5,158 bases of DNA from an uncultured Clostridia bacterium (GCA_947178015.1 CAMWWW010000184.1:1-5158); one strand, 5' to 3'; positions 1 through 5,158 are shown, counted from the stretch's first letter. Translations and numbers: made by a program. Notes: generated from the sequence alone by a model not told the origin.

Positions 1-38
1 TATAAAATGAGTTATTTATTATTTTGCAAGTGTATGTT

Positions 39-857
39 TTAGTTTAGAATCGGTATTTCAATTTGTACAATATAATCTTCTATGTGATCAATTACTGTTT
101 CATTGATGCCTTTTTCGTATGAAAAACCTGACAGAGTTAGTCCTTGTGTATCTGCATATTGTAGAATGGTCTGATACCGCAGGGGTATTTTATCCCATCC
201 TCCTTTGTGAAAGGCTCTTATATAGTTTCCTTTTGGTTGTATATGCAGTCCATCTTTTGGTGTTAGAAATGGAATTTCGATAAAAAGTTTAGTGTAGTCT
301 GTATAATTGCCAGCTTGCAGGCTGTTTACAGGGATCATGGAACCATAGGATGCTTCATGTAGGCGGCCGAGATGGTATTTGGCCGTTTCGGCTGTAATGA
401 GCTCCACTTCTTTTTCAAAGGATATATCTTGAGCGATGTCTACTGTCACCAGATAGCGTTCTTCCTTTTCTACAATGCTGATTTCTGATAAGTCCATGGT
501 CAGCAGTGTCATCATATTTTGATAATGGTTGCAGAGGGTTTTTCTAACTGCTTGAAGGTGGATAATGTTTTGGTCCAAATCTTTGATTTTTTCTTCTAAA
601 AGGCATTTTAGATTCTTTGCCGATCGTTTTTTCATAAATTCTTGTATTTCATGAATGGATACGTTTAGCTCCCGTAATAAAAGGATGGTTTCTAAGATGG
701 GGCTTTGATAGTAGTTATAATAACGGTATCCATTTTCTGGGTTAATGGTGGCGGGCTTAAATAGTCCAATCTCGTCGTACCACATCAAGGTCTTTTTGTT
801 AATGCCATGAAGCGCAGCGAATTGTCCAATGGTAAGCAGCTTATTGTTTTTCTCCAT
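39..857 (-). CDS. MerR-family transcriptional regulator with GyrI-like effector-binding domain (BmrR type)
   Basis: This 272-residue protein is probably a ligand-responsive transcription activator in the cytoplasm. Residues about 8-76 form a MerR winged helix-turn-helix: TIGQFAALHGINKKTLMWYD, then the wing around GLFKP and NGYRYY, then a leucine-rich helix ending near IHEIQEFM. Residues about 80-113 are a charged and leucine-rich helix that fits the MerR dimerisation coiled coil. Residues about 125-271 look like a GyrI-like (BmrR-type) small-molecule domain, including the typical acidic-to-hydrophobic ending EDYIVQIEIPI. The only cysteines are C85 and C109, so a metal-sensing MerR is unlikely and a drug or hydrophobic-metabolite sensor is more likely. 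The start codon at 855-857 has an AGGAG ribosome binding site at 868-872 (10-nt spacing). It is divergent from a MATE efflux gene across a promoter with a 19-bp spacer, its likely target. The inducer cannot be deduced. Family assignment is very secure; the target is an inference. Confidence 0.93.
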   Translation of the reverse strand: MEKNNKLLTIGQFAALHGINKKTLMWYDEIGLFKPATINPENGYRYYNYYQSPILETILLLRELNVSIHEIQEFMKKRSAKNLKCLLEEKIKDLDQNIIHLQAVRKTLCNHYQNMMTLLTMDLSEISIVEKEERYLVTVDIAQDISFEKEVELITAETAKYHLGRLHEASYGSMIPVNSLQAGNYTDYTKLFIEIPFLTPKDGLHIQPKGNYIRAFHKGGWDKIPLRYQTILQYADTQGLTLSGFSYEKGINETVIDHIEDYIVQIEIPILN

Positions 858-890
858 ATGGATGTTACTCCTATATTTTTTTATTTGCTA

Positions 891-921
891 TTGACTGTAC
901 TGTTACTGTATGGTTTATGAT
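891..921 (+). promoter_or_regulatory. MerR-type promoter of the MATE efflux gene (19-bp spacer)
   Basis: A -35 box TTGACT (891-896) and a -10 box TATGAT (916-921) are separated by 19 bp. Ordinary sigma-70/sigma-A promoters have about 17 bp. An over-long 19-20 bp spacer is the hallmark of promoters that MerR-family activators switch on by twisting the DNA. Transcription would begin near 928, giving a leader of roughly 35 nt before the preferred MATE start at 964. A competing -10-like TACTAT lies at 921-926, but would need a 24-bp spacer. The adjacent divergent MerR gene supports the call. Confidence 0.7.
894..914. promoter_or_regulatory. Imperfect dyad, candidate MerR operator
   Basis: Positions 894-914 form an imperfect palindrome centred on 904, with 7 of 10 base pairs matching: AC, TAC and GT on the left mirror AC, GTA and GT on the right. 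It overlaps the end of the -35 box and most of the long spacer, which is where MerR-family dimers bind. The same stretch also reads as three ACTGT copies (894-898, 899-903, 905-909). The position is what the family predicts; binding itself is inferred. Confidence 0.55.
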
Positions 922-963
922 ACTATACGCAGGGGATAAATGCAAGATGAGAGGAGAACATCT

Positions 964-2316
964 ATGGAAAAACAAAATGTGTATGCAAAACCGGTAACAG
1001 TAGGAAATATTTTAAAGTTTGCTGTCCCAACCATTGCCATGACGGTGTTTATGTCTTTTTATACCATGGTAGATGGTTTGTTTGTGTCAAATTTAATTGG
1101 AACGAATGGGTTGTCAGCTATTAACTTGACTGCGCCAATAATCCAGCTTGTCACAGCGATCTCTACCATGTTGGCTACTGGTGGAAGCGCGGTTATTATG
1201 AAAAAAATGGGAGAACAAAAGTATGAGGAGGCAAAAGAGGATTTTACTTTTCTAATTTTGATAAATGTTGCAGTTGGACTGATAATGTGTGGACTTGGGT
1301 ATCTGGTAATGGATGCTGTTTTTGCGGGAATGAATCTTTCCACCGATGTGGCGGGATATTGTGTGAATTATTTAAGCTGTTATCTTCTGTTTACCGTGCC
1401 TATTTTACTGATGAATAATTTTACTTTATATATGATTGCATGTGAGAAAGCGACGCTTTCCTTAATTTGTTCCGTGGCAGGCGGTGTCTTGAATATGGTG
1501 CTTGATTATATATTGATCGCTGTGTTAGAATTGGGAATCAGCGGTGCTGCCATTGCGACCGGATTGGGCTATTCTGTGACGGCGGTGGTGGGTCTGTTTG
1601 TCTTCAGCCGGAGGAACAGCTTGTTGCATTTTAAAAAGCCAGTGTTTCGGCTGAAGGTTCTTGCTAATGCTGCCGCAAATGGCTGTTCTGAGATGGCGAC
1701 TGCGCTGGTTACTGGGATCATAACTATGATGTTTAATTGGACAATGCTTCGTTATGTGGGAGAGGATGGCGTTGCGGCAGTTACAATTATTATGTATGTG
1801 CTGATGTTTGCAAGCTCCCTTTATACAGGCTATTCCTATGGGGTGGCACCTATGATTAGTTATTATTTTGGGGAGCAAAATGATGGAAAGCTGAAGAAAT
1901 TAATTGCAATTAGTTTAAGGGTAATTGCTGGTATATCTATGTTGACTGTGGTGGTATCCTTTATTCTAACCAAACCTCTGGTATCTATATTTGCTCGACC
2001 AGATAATGCAGTGTATCATTTGGCGATAACGGGAAATAGGATATGTACAATGGCGTTATTTTTTATTGGTTTTAATATTTTTGCCAGCGGTATGTTTACT
2101 GCATTGTCCAATGGCGTTGTTTCAGCAATTCTGGCGTTTTCCAGATCCTTTGTGTTTATGTTCATTACCATGCTTGTGCTGCCCGCTATTTTGGGAGTGA
2201 ATGGGATATGGCTGGCAACGCCGGCAGCAGAACTTATGGCGCTTGTGCTGTCTGTTATTATGTTTTTTAAGTATAGAAAGAAATATGGATATTCGGGTAT
2301 GTTACCCTATAGCTGA
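964..2316 (+). CDS. MATE-family multidrug efflux transporter
   Basis: This is an inner-membrane antiporter that should expel cationic or amphipathic compounds using a Na+ or H+ gradient. From the start at 964 it has 450 residues, the usual MATE length, and about 12 hydrophobic helices arranged as two six-helix halves (roughly residues 13-215 and 235-437). Family-like blocks are visible: MVDGLFVSNLIGTNGLSAIN (35-54), VLNMVLDYILIAVLELGISG (175-194) followed by AAIATGLGY, and YSYGVAPMISYYFGEQNDGK (290-309). D37 in helix 1 is in the position of a commonly conserved MATE acidic residue. The ATG at 964 is preferred because GAGGAGA (951-957) precedes it by 6 nt. An in-frame ATG at 940 would add 8 residues but would lie only about 12 nt from the predicted transcription start. 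The neighbouring divergent MerR regulator probably controls it. Substrates are unknown; MATE proteins that export other metabolites cannot be excluded. Confidence 0.93.
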   Translation: MEKQNVYAKPVTVGNILKFAVPTIAMTVFMSFYTMVDGLFVSNLIGTNGLSAINLTAPIIQLVTAISTMLATGGSAVIMKKMGEQKYEEAKEDFTFLILINVAVGLIMCGLGYLVMDAVFAGMNLSTDVAGYCVNYLSCYLLFTVPILLMNNFTLYMIACEKATLSLICSVAGGVLNMVLDYILIAVLELGISGAAIATGLGYSVTAVVGLFVFSRRNSLLHFKKPVFRLKVLANAAANGCSEMATALVTGIITMMFNWTMLRYVGEDGVAAVTIIMYVLMFASSLYTGYSYGVAPMISYYFGEQNDGKLKKLIAISLRVIAGISMLTVVVSFILTKPLVSIFARPDNAVYHLAITGNRICTMALFFIGFNIFASGMFTALSNGVVSAILAFSRSFVFMFITMLVLPAILGVNGIWLATPAAELMALVLSVIMFFKYRKKYGYSGMLPYS

Positions 2317-2320
2317 CGGA

Positions 2321-2340
2321 AAGTATATTCTAATATACTT
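2321..2340. repeat. Perfect AT-rich inverted repeat after the MATE gene
   Basis: AAGTATAT (2321-2328) and ATATACTT (2333-2340) are exact reverse complements around the 4-nt loop TCTA, starting 5 nt after the MATE stop codon. As RNA this is a weak AU-rich hairpin with no following T-run, so it is not a convincing intrinsic terminator. It could be a 3'-end stabiliser or a protein-binding dyad. The remainder of the 137-nt gap before the reductase gene holds the downstream promoter and leader palindrome. Confidence 0.5.
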
Positions 2341-2368
2341 GAGAATTAGGGTTTCGGTGAAGATACTA

Positions 2369-2397
2369 TTGTGTTTTGTCTGATAATCTTGTATGAT
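2369..2397 (+). promoter_or_regulatory. Candidate sigma-A promoter of the reductase-DUF951-transporter operon
   Basis: A -35-like TTGTGT (2369-2374) and a -10 TATGAT (2392-2397) are separated by a standard 17-bp spacer. Transcription would start around 2404, leaving a leader of about 50 nt before the reductase start at 2454. This is the best promoter-like pair between the MATE stop codon and the reductase gene. AT-rich DNA throws up such matches by chance, so the call is moderate. Confidence 0.5.
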
Positions 2398-2422
2398 AAG
2401 GAAAGAAATATTAAAATGAAAC

Positions 2423-2436
2423 GTGCATAGATGCAC
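2423..2436. promoter_or_regulatory. Perfect 14-bp palindrome in the operon leader, candidate operator
   Basis: GTGCAT (2423-2428) and ATGCAC (2431-2436) are exact reverse complements separated by AG. The palindrome lies about 20-33 nt downstream of the predicted transcription start and 7 nt before the GAGGAT ribosome binding site (2443-2448). The spacer is too short for a good RNA loop, so a DNA-binding dimer (repressor roadblock) is the more natural reading. The regulator is unknown and no second copy was seen in the window. Confidence 0.4.
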
Positions 2437-2453
2437 AGAAATGAGGATAGTTT

Positions 2454-3449
2454 ATGTATCAGGCAGAAGAAACAAGATATGAGAAAATGGAGTATATGCA
2501 CTGTGGCAAGAGCGGTCTAAAGCTTCCAAGATTGGCGCTTGGGCTGTGGCACAATTTTGGCTCATCGGATTCGTTGGAGAATCAGAAGGCGCTGCTTTGC
2601 GGTGCGTTTGACAGAGGGATCACACACTTTGATCTTGCAAATAATTATGGTCCCATTCCGGGAGCGGCAGAAGAGAATTTTGGCAGAATTTTAAAAAGTG
2701 AGCTGTCTTCTTACAGAGATGAGCTGATTGTCTCTACAAAGGCGGGATATGGTATGTGGAAGGGACCATATGGTGACTGGGGTTCCAGAAAATATCTGAT
2801 GGCTAGTCTGGATCAGAGTCTTAAGAGATTGGGACTGGATTATGTAGATATTTTCTATCATCACAGGCCAGATCCAGAGACACCGCTTGAGGAGACGATG
2901 GGAGCCTTGTCGGATATGGTACATCAAGGAAAAGCTTTGTATGTGGGGATTTCTAATTATAATGCAGAGCAGACCAAAAGAGCAGTGGAGATTTTGCGGG
3001 AAAATGGCACGCCATGTCTGATTCATCAAATGAAATACAGCATGTTGAATCGTGCGCCGGAGACGGGACTTCTTCAGGTTCTTAAGGAAGAGGGGGTAGG
3101 CTCCATTGCCTTTTGTCCTCTGGCGCAAGGACTCTTGACAGACAAGTATTTACATGGAATTCCTGAAGGCTCCAGAGCAACTAAAAGCGTATTTTTACAT
3201 GAGAGCGATGTGACGCCGCAGGTGGTGGATAAGGTATCTAGGTTAAATGAGATTGCTGCAAACAGAGGGCAGACATTGGCACAGATGGCGCTTAGTTGGG
3301 TGCTTCGAGGAAATCAGGTGACAACGGTGCTGATTGGGGCAAGCAAGGTAAAACAGATAGAGGATAATGTAAAGATTATAGGTCATCTGGATTTCTCTGA
3401 GGAGGAGCTTCTGCATATTGAAGAGATTCTGACAGAAAGGAACCTGTAA
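2454..3449 (+). CDS. Aldo/keto reductase, YghZ/L-glyceraldehyde-3-phosphate reductase-like
   Basis: This 331-residue cytoplasmic enzyme should be an NADPH-dependent aldo/keto reductase folded as a TIM barrel. The expected catalytic tetrad is present: D60 and Y65 in THFDLANNYG, K96 in STKAGYG, and H137 in DIFYHHRPD. Cofactor-binding elements appear at CPLAQGLLTDKY (221-232), LIGASK (293-298) and QIEDNV (301-306). The N-terminal RYEKMEYMHCGKSGLKLPRL and the LWHNFG motif closely match, from memory, E. coli YghZ, which reduces L-glyceraldehyde 3-phosphate and has been linked to methylglyoxal detoxification. Length is near the family norm. The start at 2454 has GAGGAT (2443-2448) upstream, and the residues before M12 are family-like. 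It is the first gene of an apparent operon; the DUF951 start follows its stop after 1 nt. The subfamily is well supported, but the physiological substrate is inferred; related Kv-beta-like reductases act on other aldehydes. Confidence 0.92.
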   Translation: MYQAEETRYEKMEYMHCGKSGLKLPRLALGLWHNFGSSDSLENQKALLCGAFDRGITHFDLANNYGPIPGAAEENFGRILKSELSSYRDELIVSTKAGYGMWKGPYGDWGSRKYLMASLDQSLKRLGLDYVDIFYHHRPDPETPLEETMGALSDMVHQGKALYVGISNYNAEQTKRAVEILRENGTPCLIHQMKYSMLNRAPETGLLQVLKEEGVGSIAFCPLAQGLLTDKYLHGIPEGSRATKSVFLHESDVTPQVVDKVSRLNEIAANRGQTLAQMALSWVLRGNQVTTVLIGASKVKQIEDNVKIIGHLDFSEEELLHIEEILTERNL

Positions 3450-3450
3450 T

Positions 3451-3648
3451 ATGATGGAATATCATGTTGGTGATATTGTGAAGCTGAAAAAGCCGCATCC
3501 ATGCGGCAGCAGTGAGTGGGAAATCCTGCGTGTCGGCATGGATTTCCGCTTGAAATGTATGGGCTGTTCTCACCAGATTATGGTGCCGCGCAAGCTTGTA
3601 GAAAAAAATACTAGAGGTCTGCGCGCAGCAGATAAGCCTCTGGAATAG
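3451..3648 (+). CDS. DUF951 family protein, small Cys-containing protein
   Basis: This 65-residue protein matches the DUF951 family, known mainly from Firmicutes and of unknown function. The core is recognisable: YHVGDIVKLKKPHPCGS (4-20), EWEILRVGMDFRLKCMGC (22-39), and a basic stretch IMVPRKLVEK (43-52). C18, C36 and C39, with H16 nearby, resemble a small metal or nucleic-acid binding knuckle, but metal binding is only inferred. The first ATG (3451) is 1 nt after the reductase stop, with AAAGGA at 3436-3441. The adjacent ATG at 3454 would give the more usual start MEY, and both are possible. The last residues, from about 53 on, are beyond the conserved core. The gene carries a GC-rich perfect inverted repeat (3492-3507). 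Its 3' end also forms one arm of a hairpin covering the next gene's start. Confidence 0.88.
   Translation: MMEYHVGDIVKLKKPHPCGSSEWEILRVGMDFRLKCMGCSHQIMVPRKLVEKNTRGLRAADKPLE
3492..3507 (+). repeat. Perfect GC-rich inverted repeat inside the DUF951 gene
   Basis: GCCGCAT (3492-3498) and ATGCGGC (3501-3507) are exact reverse complements around CC. As RNA this gives a 6-bp GC-rich stem with a UCCA tetraloop, near codon 15 of the DUF951 reading frame. It encodes the conserved residues KPHPCGS, so part of the pattern may come from coding constraint. No function can be assigned. Confidence 0.45.
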
Positions 3649-3662
3649 ATAAGGAGGCTTAT
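3632..3662 (+). promoter_or_regulatory. Hairpin masking the ribosome binding site and start codon of the NSS transporter gene
   Basis: ATAAGCCTC (3632-3640) and GAGGCTTAT (3654-3662) are perfect 9-bp reverse complements with a 13-nt loop (3641-3653). The downstream arm contains most of the AAGGAGG Shine-Dalgarno (3651-3657) and the AU of the start codon at 3661. The upstream arm is the coding sequence for the last DUF951 residues, and the DUF951 stop codon TAG (3646-3648) lies in the loop. A ribosome finishing DUF951 would cover the left arm and free the transporter start. The inverted repeat is seen directly; translational coupling is inferred. The Shine-Dalgarno is also only 3 nt from the ATG, shorter than usual. 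Confidence 0.6.
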
Positions 3663-5007
3663 GAAAGAGAGAAGTAATTTTACAAGCAAGCTGGGCTTTG
3701 TACTTGCGGCCGCCGGATCGGCCGTAGGATTGGGAAATATCTGGAGATTTCCCTATCTGGCGGCAAAATACGGCGGAGGTATTTTTCTTTTGGTTTATCT
3801 GGTTTTAGCAGTGACCTTTGGATTTACTATTATGCTGACGGAGGTAGCGCTGGGAAGAAAAACAGGATTGAGCGCTATTGAAGCATTTCGAAAGATGGAT
3901 AAACGATTTACCTTTATTGGCTATATCACCGCATCTGTGCCAGTTATTATTTTTCCATATTATTGCGTGATTGGCGGATGGGTGACAAAATATCTGGGAG
4001 TCTATCTGACTGGAGCAGGAGAACGAGCAGCAAAGGATTCATTTTTTGGCGAGTTTATCTCGAAACCCTTTGAGCCCGTCGTCTGGCTTAGCCTTTTTAT
4101 ATTTATTACTGCATTGGTTGTATTTTTGGGTGTGGAAAAGGGGATTGAGCGCGTCAGCAAGTGGATGATGCCGATATTGGCGGTGCTCTCAGTGGTGATT
4201 GCGCTGTATGGGATGACAATACCGGGAGCGTTGGATGGAGTGATCTATTATATTAAGCCAGATTTTTCGCGATTTTCACCAACAACCGTACTTGCTGCAC
4301 TGGGACAGCTTTTTTATTCTATGTCCTTGGCGATGGGGATTATGATCACCTATGGTTCCTATATGAAGAAACAGGATAATTTGGAAGCATCAGTCAGACA
4401 GATAGAGCTGTTTGATACTGGGATAGCCTTTATCGCTGGGCTTATGATTATCCCTGCTGTATTTTCCTTTTCTGGTGGAGATCAAGCTGCACTAAATACA
4501 GGGCCTACCTTGATGTTTGTCACGCTCCCTAAAGTATTTCAAAGAATGGGAAATATAATAGGTCTATTGTTTTTTGTGCTGGTACTATTTGCCGCGCTGA
4601 CATCTGCGATCTCCTTGATGGAAACAATTGTCTCATTTCTTCAGGATAAATTAAAATGGAATCGTGGGTTTACCTGCACAGCGGTGATGATTTACGCAAT
4701 TATAATGGGAATCCCATCCTCATTAGGTTTTGGGATATGGGATCATATAAAGGTTCTGGGAATGTCCATCTTGGATTTCTTTGATTTTATGAGTAACAGC
4801 ATTATCATGCCGGTGGTGGCACTTCTTACTTGTCTGTTTGTCGGATTTATTTTAAAGCCGACAGCCATTGCAGAGGAAGTGAAGAGCTCAGCTCCATTTA
4901 AAGCAGAAAAGTCATATTCTATTATGATACAATGGATTGCTCCGATCTGCATCGTTTTGATATTAATTAGCTCCATTCTCAGTGCTTTGGGATATATTAG
5001 TATATAA
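3661..5007 (+). CDS. NSS-family sodium-dependent amino-acid transporter (LeuT fold)
   Basis: This 448-residue inner-membrane symporter should import an amino acid or related amine with Na+. About 11 helices are visible, as in the 11-helix bacterial NSS proteins MhsT and Tyt1, rather than the 12 of LeuT. Helix 1 has the signature GSAVGLGNIWRFPYLAAKYG (19-38); G19, A21, V22 and N26 align with LeuT sodium-site residues. Helix 3 has YYCVIGGW (100-107), with Y101 matching the substrate-site tyrosine Y108 of LeuT. Helix 6 has GQLFYSMSLAMG (215-226). Helix 8 has AALTSAIS (311-318), whose A311, T314 and S315 match the second sodium site. D252 in helix 7 is near the position of the acidic residue typical of chloride-independent bacterial members. 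The start fits the family (MKERSNFTSKLGF). It is the last gene of the operon, 12 nt after DUF951, and its start may be masked by a hairpin. Substrate is uncertain; an aromatic or hydrophobic amino acid is a guess from relatives. Confidence 0.94.
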   Translation: MKERSNFTSKLGFVLAAAGSAVGLGNIWRFPYLAAKYGGGIFLLVYLVLAVTFGFTIMLTEVALGRKTGLSAIEAFRKMDKRFTFIGYITASVPVIIFPYYCVIGGWVTKYLGVYLTGAGERAAKDSFFGEFISKPFEPVVWLSLFIFITALVVFLGVEKGIERVSKWMMPILAVLSVVIALYGMTIPGALDGVIYYIKPDFSRFSPTTVLAALGQLFYSMSLAMGIMITYGSYMKKQDNLEASVRQIELFDTGIAFIAGLMIIPAVFSFSGGDQAALNTGPTLMFVTLPKVFQRMGNIIGLLFFVLVLFAALTSAISLMETIVSFLQDKLKWNRGFTCTAVMIYAIIMGIPSSLGFGIWDHIKVLGMSILDFFDFMSNSIIMPVVALLTCLFVGFILKPTAIAEEVKSSAPFKAEKSYSIMIQWIAPICIVLILISSILSALGYISI

Positions 5008-5029
5008 ATGGAGTGTCGCGGTATCATTA

Positions 5030-5074
5030 TTTTGAGAAAGGTTCTTTGAGCGAACCTTTCTCAAAAATGATTTT
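5030..5074 (+). terminator. Intrinsic terminator-like hairpin after the transporter gene
   Basis: TTTTGAGAAAGGTTC (5030-5044) and GAACCTTTCTCAAAA (5052-5066) are perfect 15-bp reverse complements around a 7-nt loop, 22 nt after the NSS stop codon. Outer pairs ATCAT (5023-5027) and ATGAT (5067-5071) could extend the stem past a 2-nt bulge. The T-run is modest: TTTT at 5071-5074. It most likely ends the reductase-DUF951-transporter transcript. The minus strand lacks a T-run beyond the stem, so it is probably unidirectional. Confidence 0.75.
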
Positions 5075-5100
5075 ATCTATCTAGCTTCGGATAAAGAATA

Positions 5101-5158
5101 AGTTGTGAACTACCCATTGTCTAAAGCCAATGGGCTTCCTGCTTCGCAGACCTCGTAA
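5101..5158 (-). mobile_element. Probable right end of an IS200/IS605 (IS1341-type) element, continuing past the window
   Basis: Read on the minus strand, this stretch runs GAAGCAGGAAGCCC, a hairpin, then GGGTAGTTCACAAC. That pattern resembles, from memory, the sequence that closes tnpB-bearing IS200/IS605 elements. The hairpin is CCCATTG (5113-5119) with CAATGGG (5128-5134) around an 8-nt loop. In such elements this region is also the 3' scaffold of the TnpB omega RNA, with the guide read from the flanking DNA. The boundary would fall around 5098-5107, making 5081-5100 the likely guide region. Only about 55 bp is visible, and neither a complete tnpB nor the other end can be seen, so the call is tentative. 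Confidence 0.5.
5110..5158 (-). CDS. Possible C-terminal end of TnpB (partial, runs off the window)
   Basis: On the minus strand, the frame beginning at 5157 encodes YEVCEAGSPLALDNG and stops at TAG (5110-5112). An EAGSP-type tail next to the subterminal hairpin is, from memory, a common ending of IS1341-type TnpB proteins, the RNA-guided nucleases of IS200/IS605 elements. If so, the coding sequence overlaps the transposon end and the omega RNA scaffold, as in known elements. Only 15 codons are visible, with no catalytic or zinc-finger residues, so this rests on context. A second minus-strand frame stops at 5122-5124. Confidence 0.35.
   Translation of the reverse strand, partial: YEVCEAGSPLALDNG

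Noticed and set aside
1..38. Terminator for the MerR gene on the minus strand
   Set aside because: Only a weak AAAAT/ATTTT pairing with a long loop is visible and the window ends here; no supportable hairpin plus T-run.
858..930. Minus-strand promoter for the MerR gene
   Set aside because: TACAGT sequences could serve as -10 boxes, but no reasonable -35 box lies at the right distance, so no specific promoter is claimed.
940..963. Upstream in-frame ATG (940) as the MATE start
   Set aside because: It lies only about 12 nt from the predicted transcription start, while the ATG at 964 has a well-spaced GAGGAGA; the extra residues MQDERRTS are mostly the translated ribosome binding site.
1059..1878. 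Long minus-strand open frames (1059-1343 and 1525-1878) opposite the MATE gene
   Set aside because: They lie wholly opposite a well-supported gene, have no family resemblance and no ribosome binding sites worth noting.
2295..2307. Small hairpin GGGTA-TGT-TACCC at the end of the MATE gene
   Set aside because: It is within coding sequence, has only 5 pairs and has no T-run; chance is a sufficient explanation.
3706..3726. GC-rich palindromic patch (GCGGCCGC and CGGCCG) early in the transporter gene
   Set aside because: It encodes the conserved LAAAGSAVG helix-1 motif, whose Ala and Gly codons are GC-rich by nature.
5072..5095. Inverted repeat TTTATC/GATAAA after the terminator
   Set aside because: A 6-bp AT-rich stem with a 12-nt loop is expected by chance in such sequence.

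Overview
The window looks like a chromosomal segment of a low-to-moderate-GC Firmicute, most likely of the class Clostridia and plausibly a Lachnospiraceae-type gut organism. The reasons are AT-rich intergenic DNA, strong AGGAG-type ribosome binding sites, a DUF951 protein (a family known mainly from Firmicutes), and an 11-helix bacterial NSS transporter. The genus cannot be fixed from the sequence alone.

Left part (1-2453): a divergent regulator/efflux pair. A MerR-family regulator with a GyrI-like ligand-binding domain (39-857, minus strand) faces a MATE-family multidrug efflux pump (best start 964, end 2316, plus strand). The 106-bp intergenic region holds a promoter with the diagnostic 19-bp MerR spacer (TTGACT 891-896, TATGAT 916-921), and an imperfect dyad lies in and next to the spacer. 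The simplest reading is a drug- or metabolite-induced efflux switch of the BmrR type.

Middle and right part (2369-5074): a compact three-gene operon. It has its own sigma-A-like promoter, a perfect 14-bp palindrome in the leader, a YghZ-like aldo/keto reductase (2454-3449), a 65-residue DUF951 protein (3451-3648, 1-nt gap) and an NSS-family sodium-coupled amino-acid transporter (3661-5007, 12-nt gap). It ends at a 15-bp perfect terminator-like hairpin (5030-5066). A perfect 9-bp inverted repeat joins the last codons of the DUF951 gene to the Shine-Dalgarno and start codon of the transporter gene. This suggests that transporter translation is coupled to translation of DUF951.

Right edge (about 5100-5158): a short stretch resembles the right end of an IS200/IS605 (IS1341-type) transposon on the minus strand. 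It holds a hairpin with a 7-bp stem and what may be the last codons of tnpB. If correct, this is the 3' end of a TnpB guide-RNA (omega RNA) scaffold, and the flanking host DNA would supply the guide. The rest of the element lies outside the window.

No wholly new system is evident. The most interesting items are the start-codon-masking hairpin, the edge of the putative TnpB element, the MerR-type switch promoter, and the unusual grouping of reductase, DUF951 and NSS transporter.
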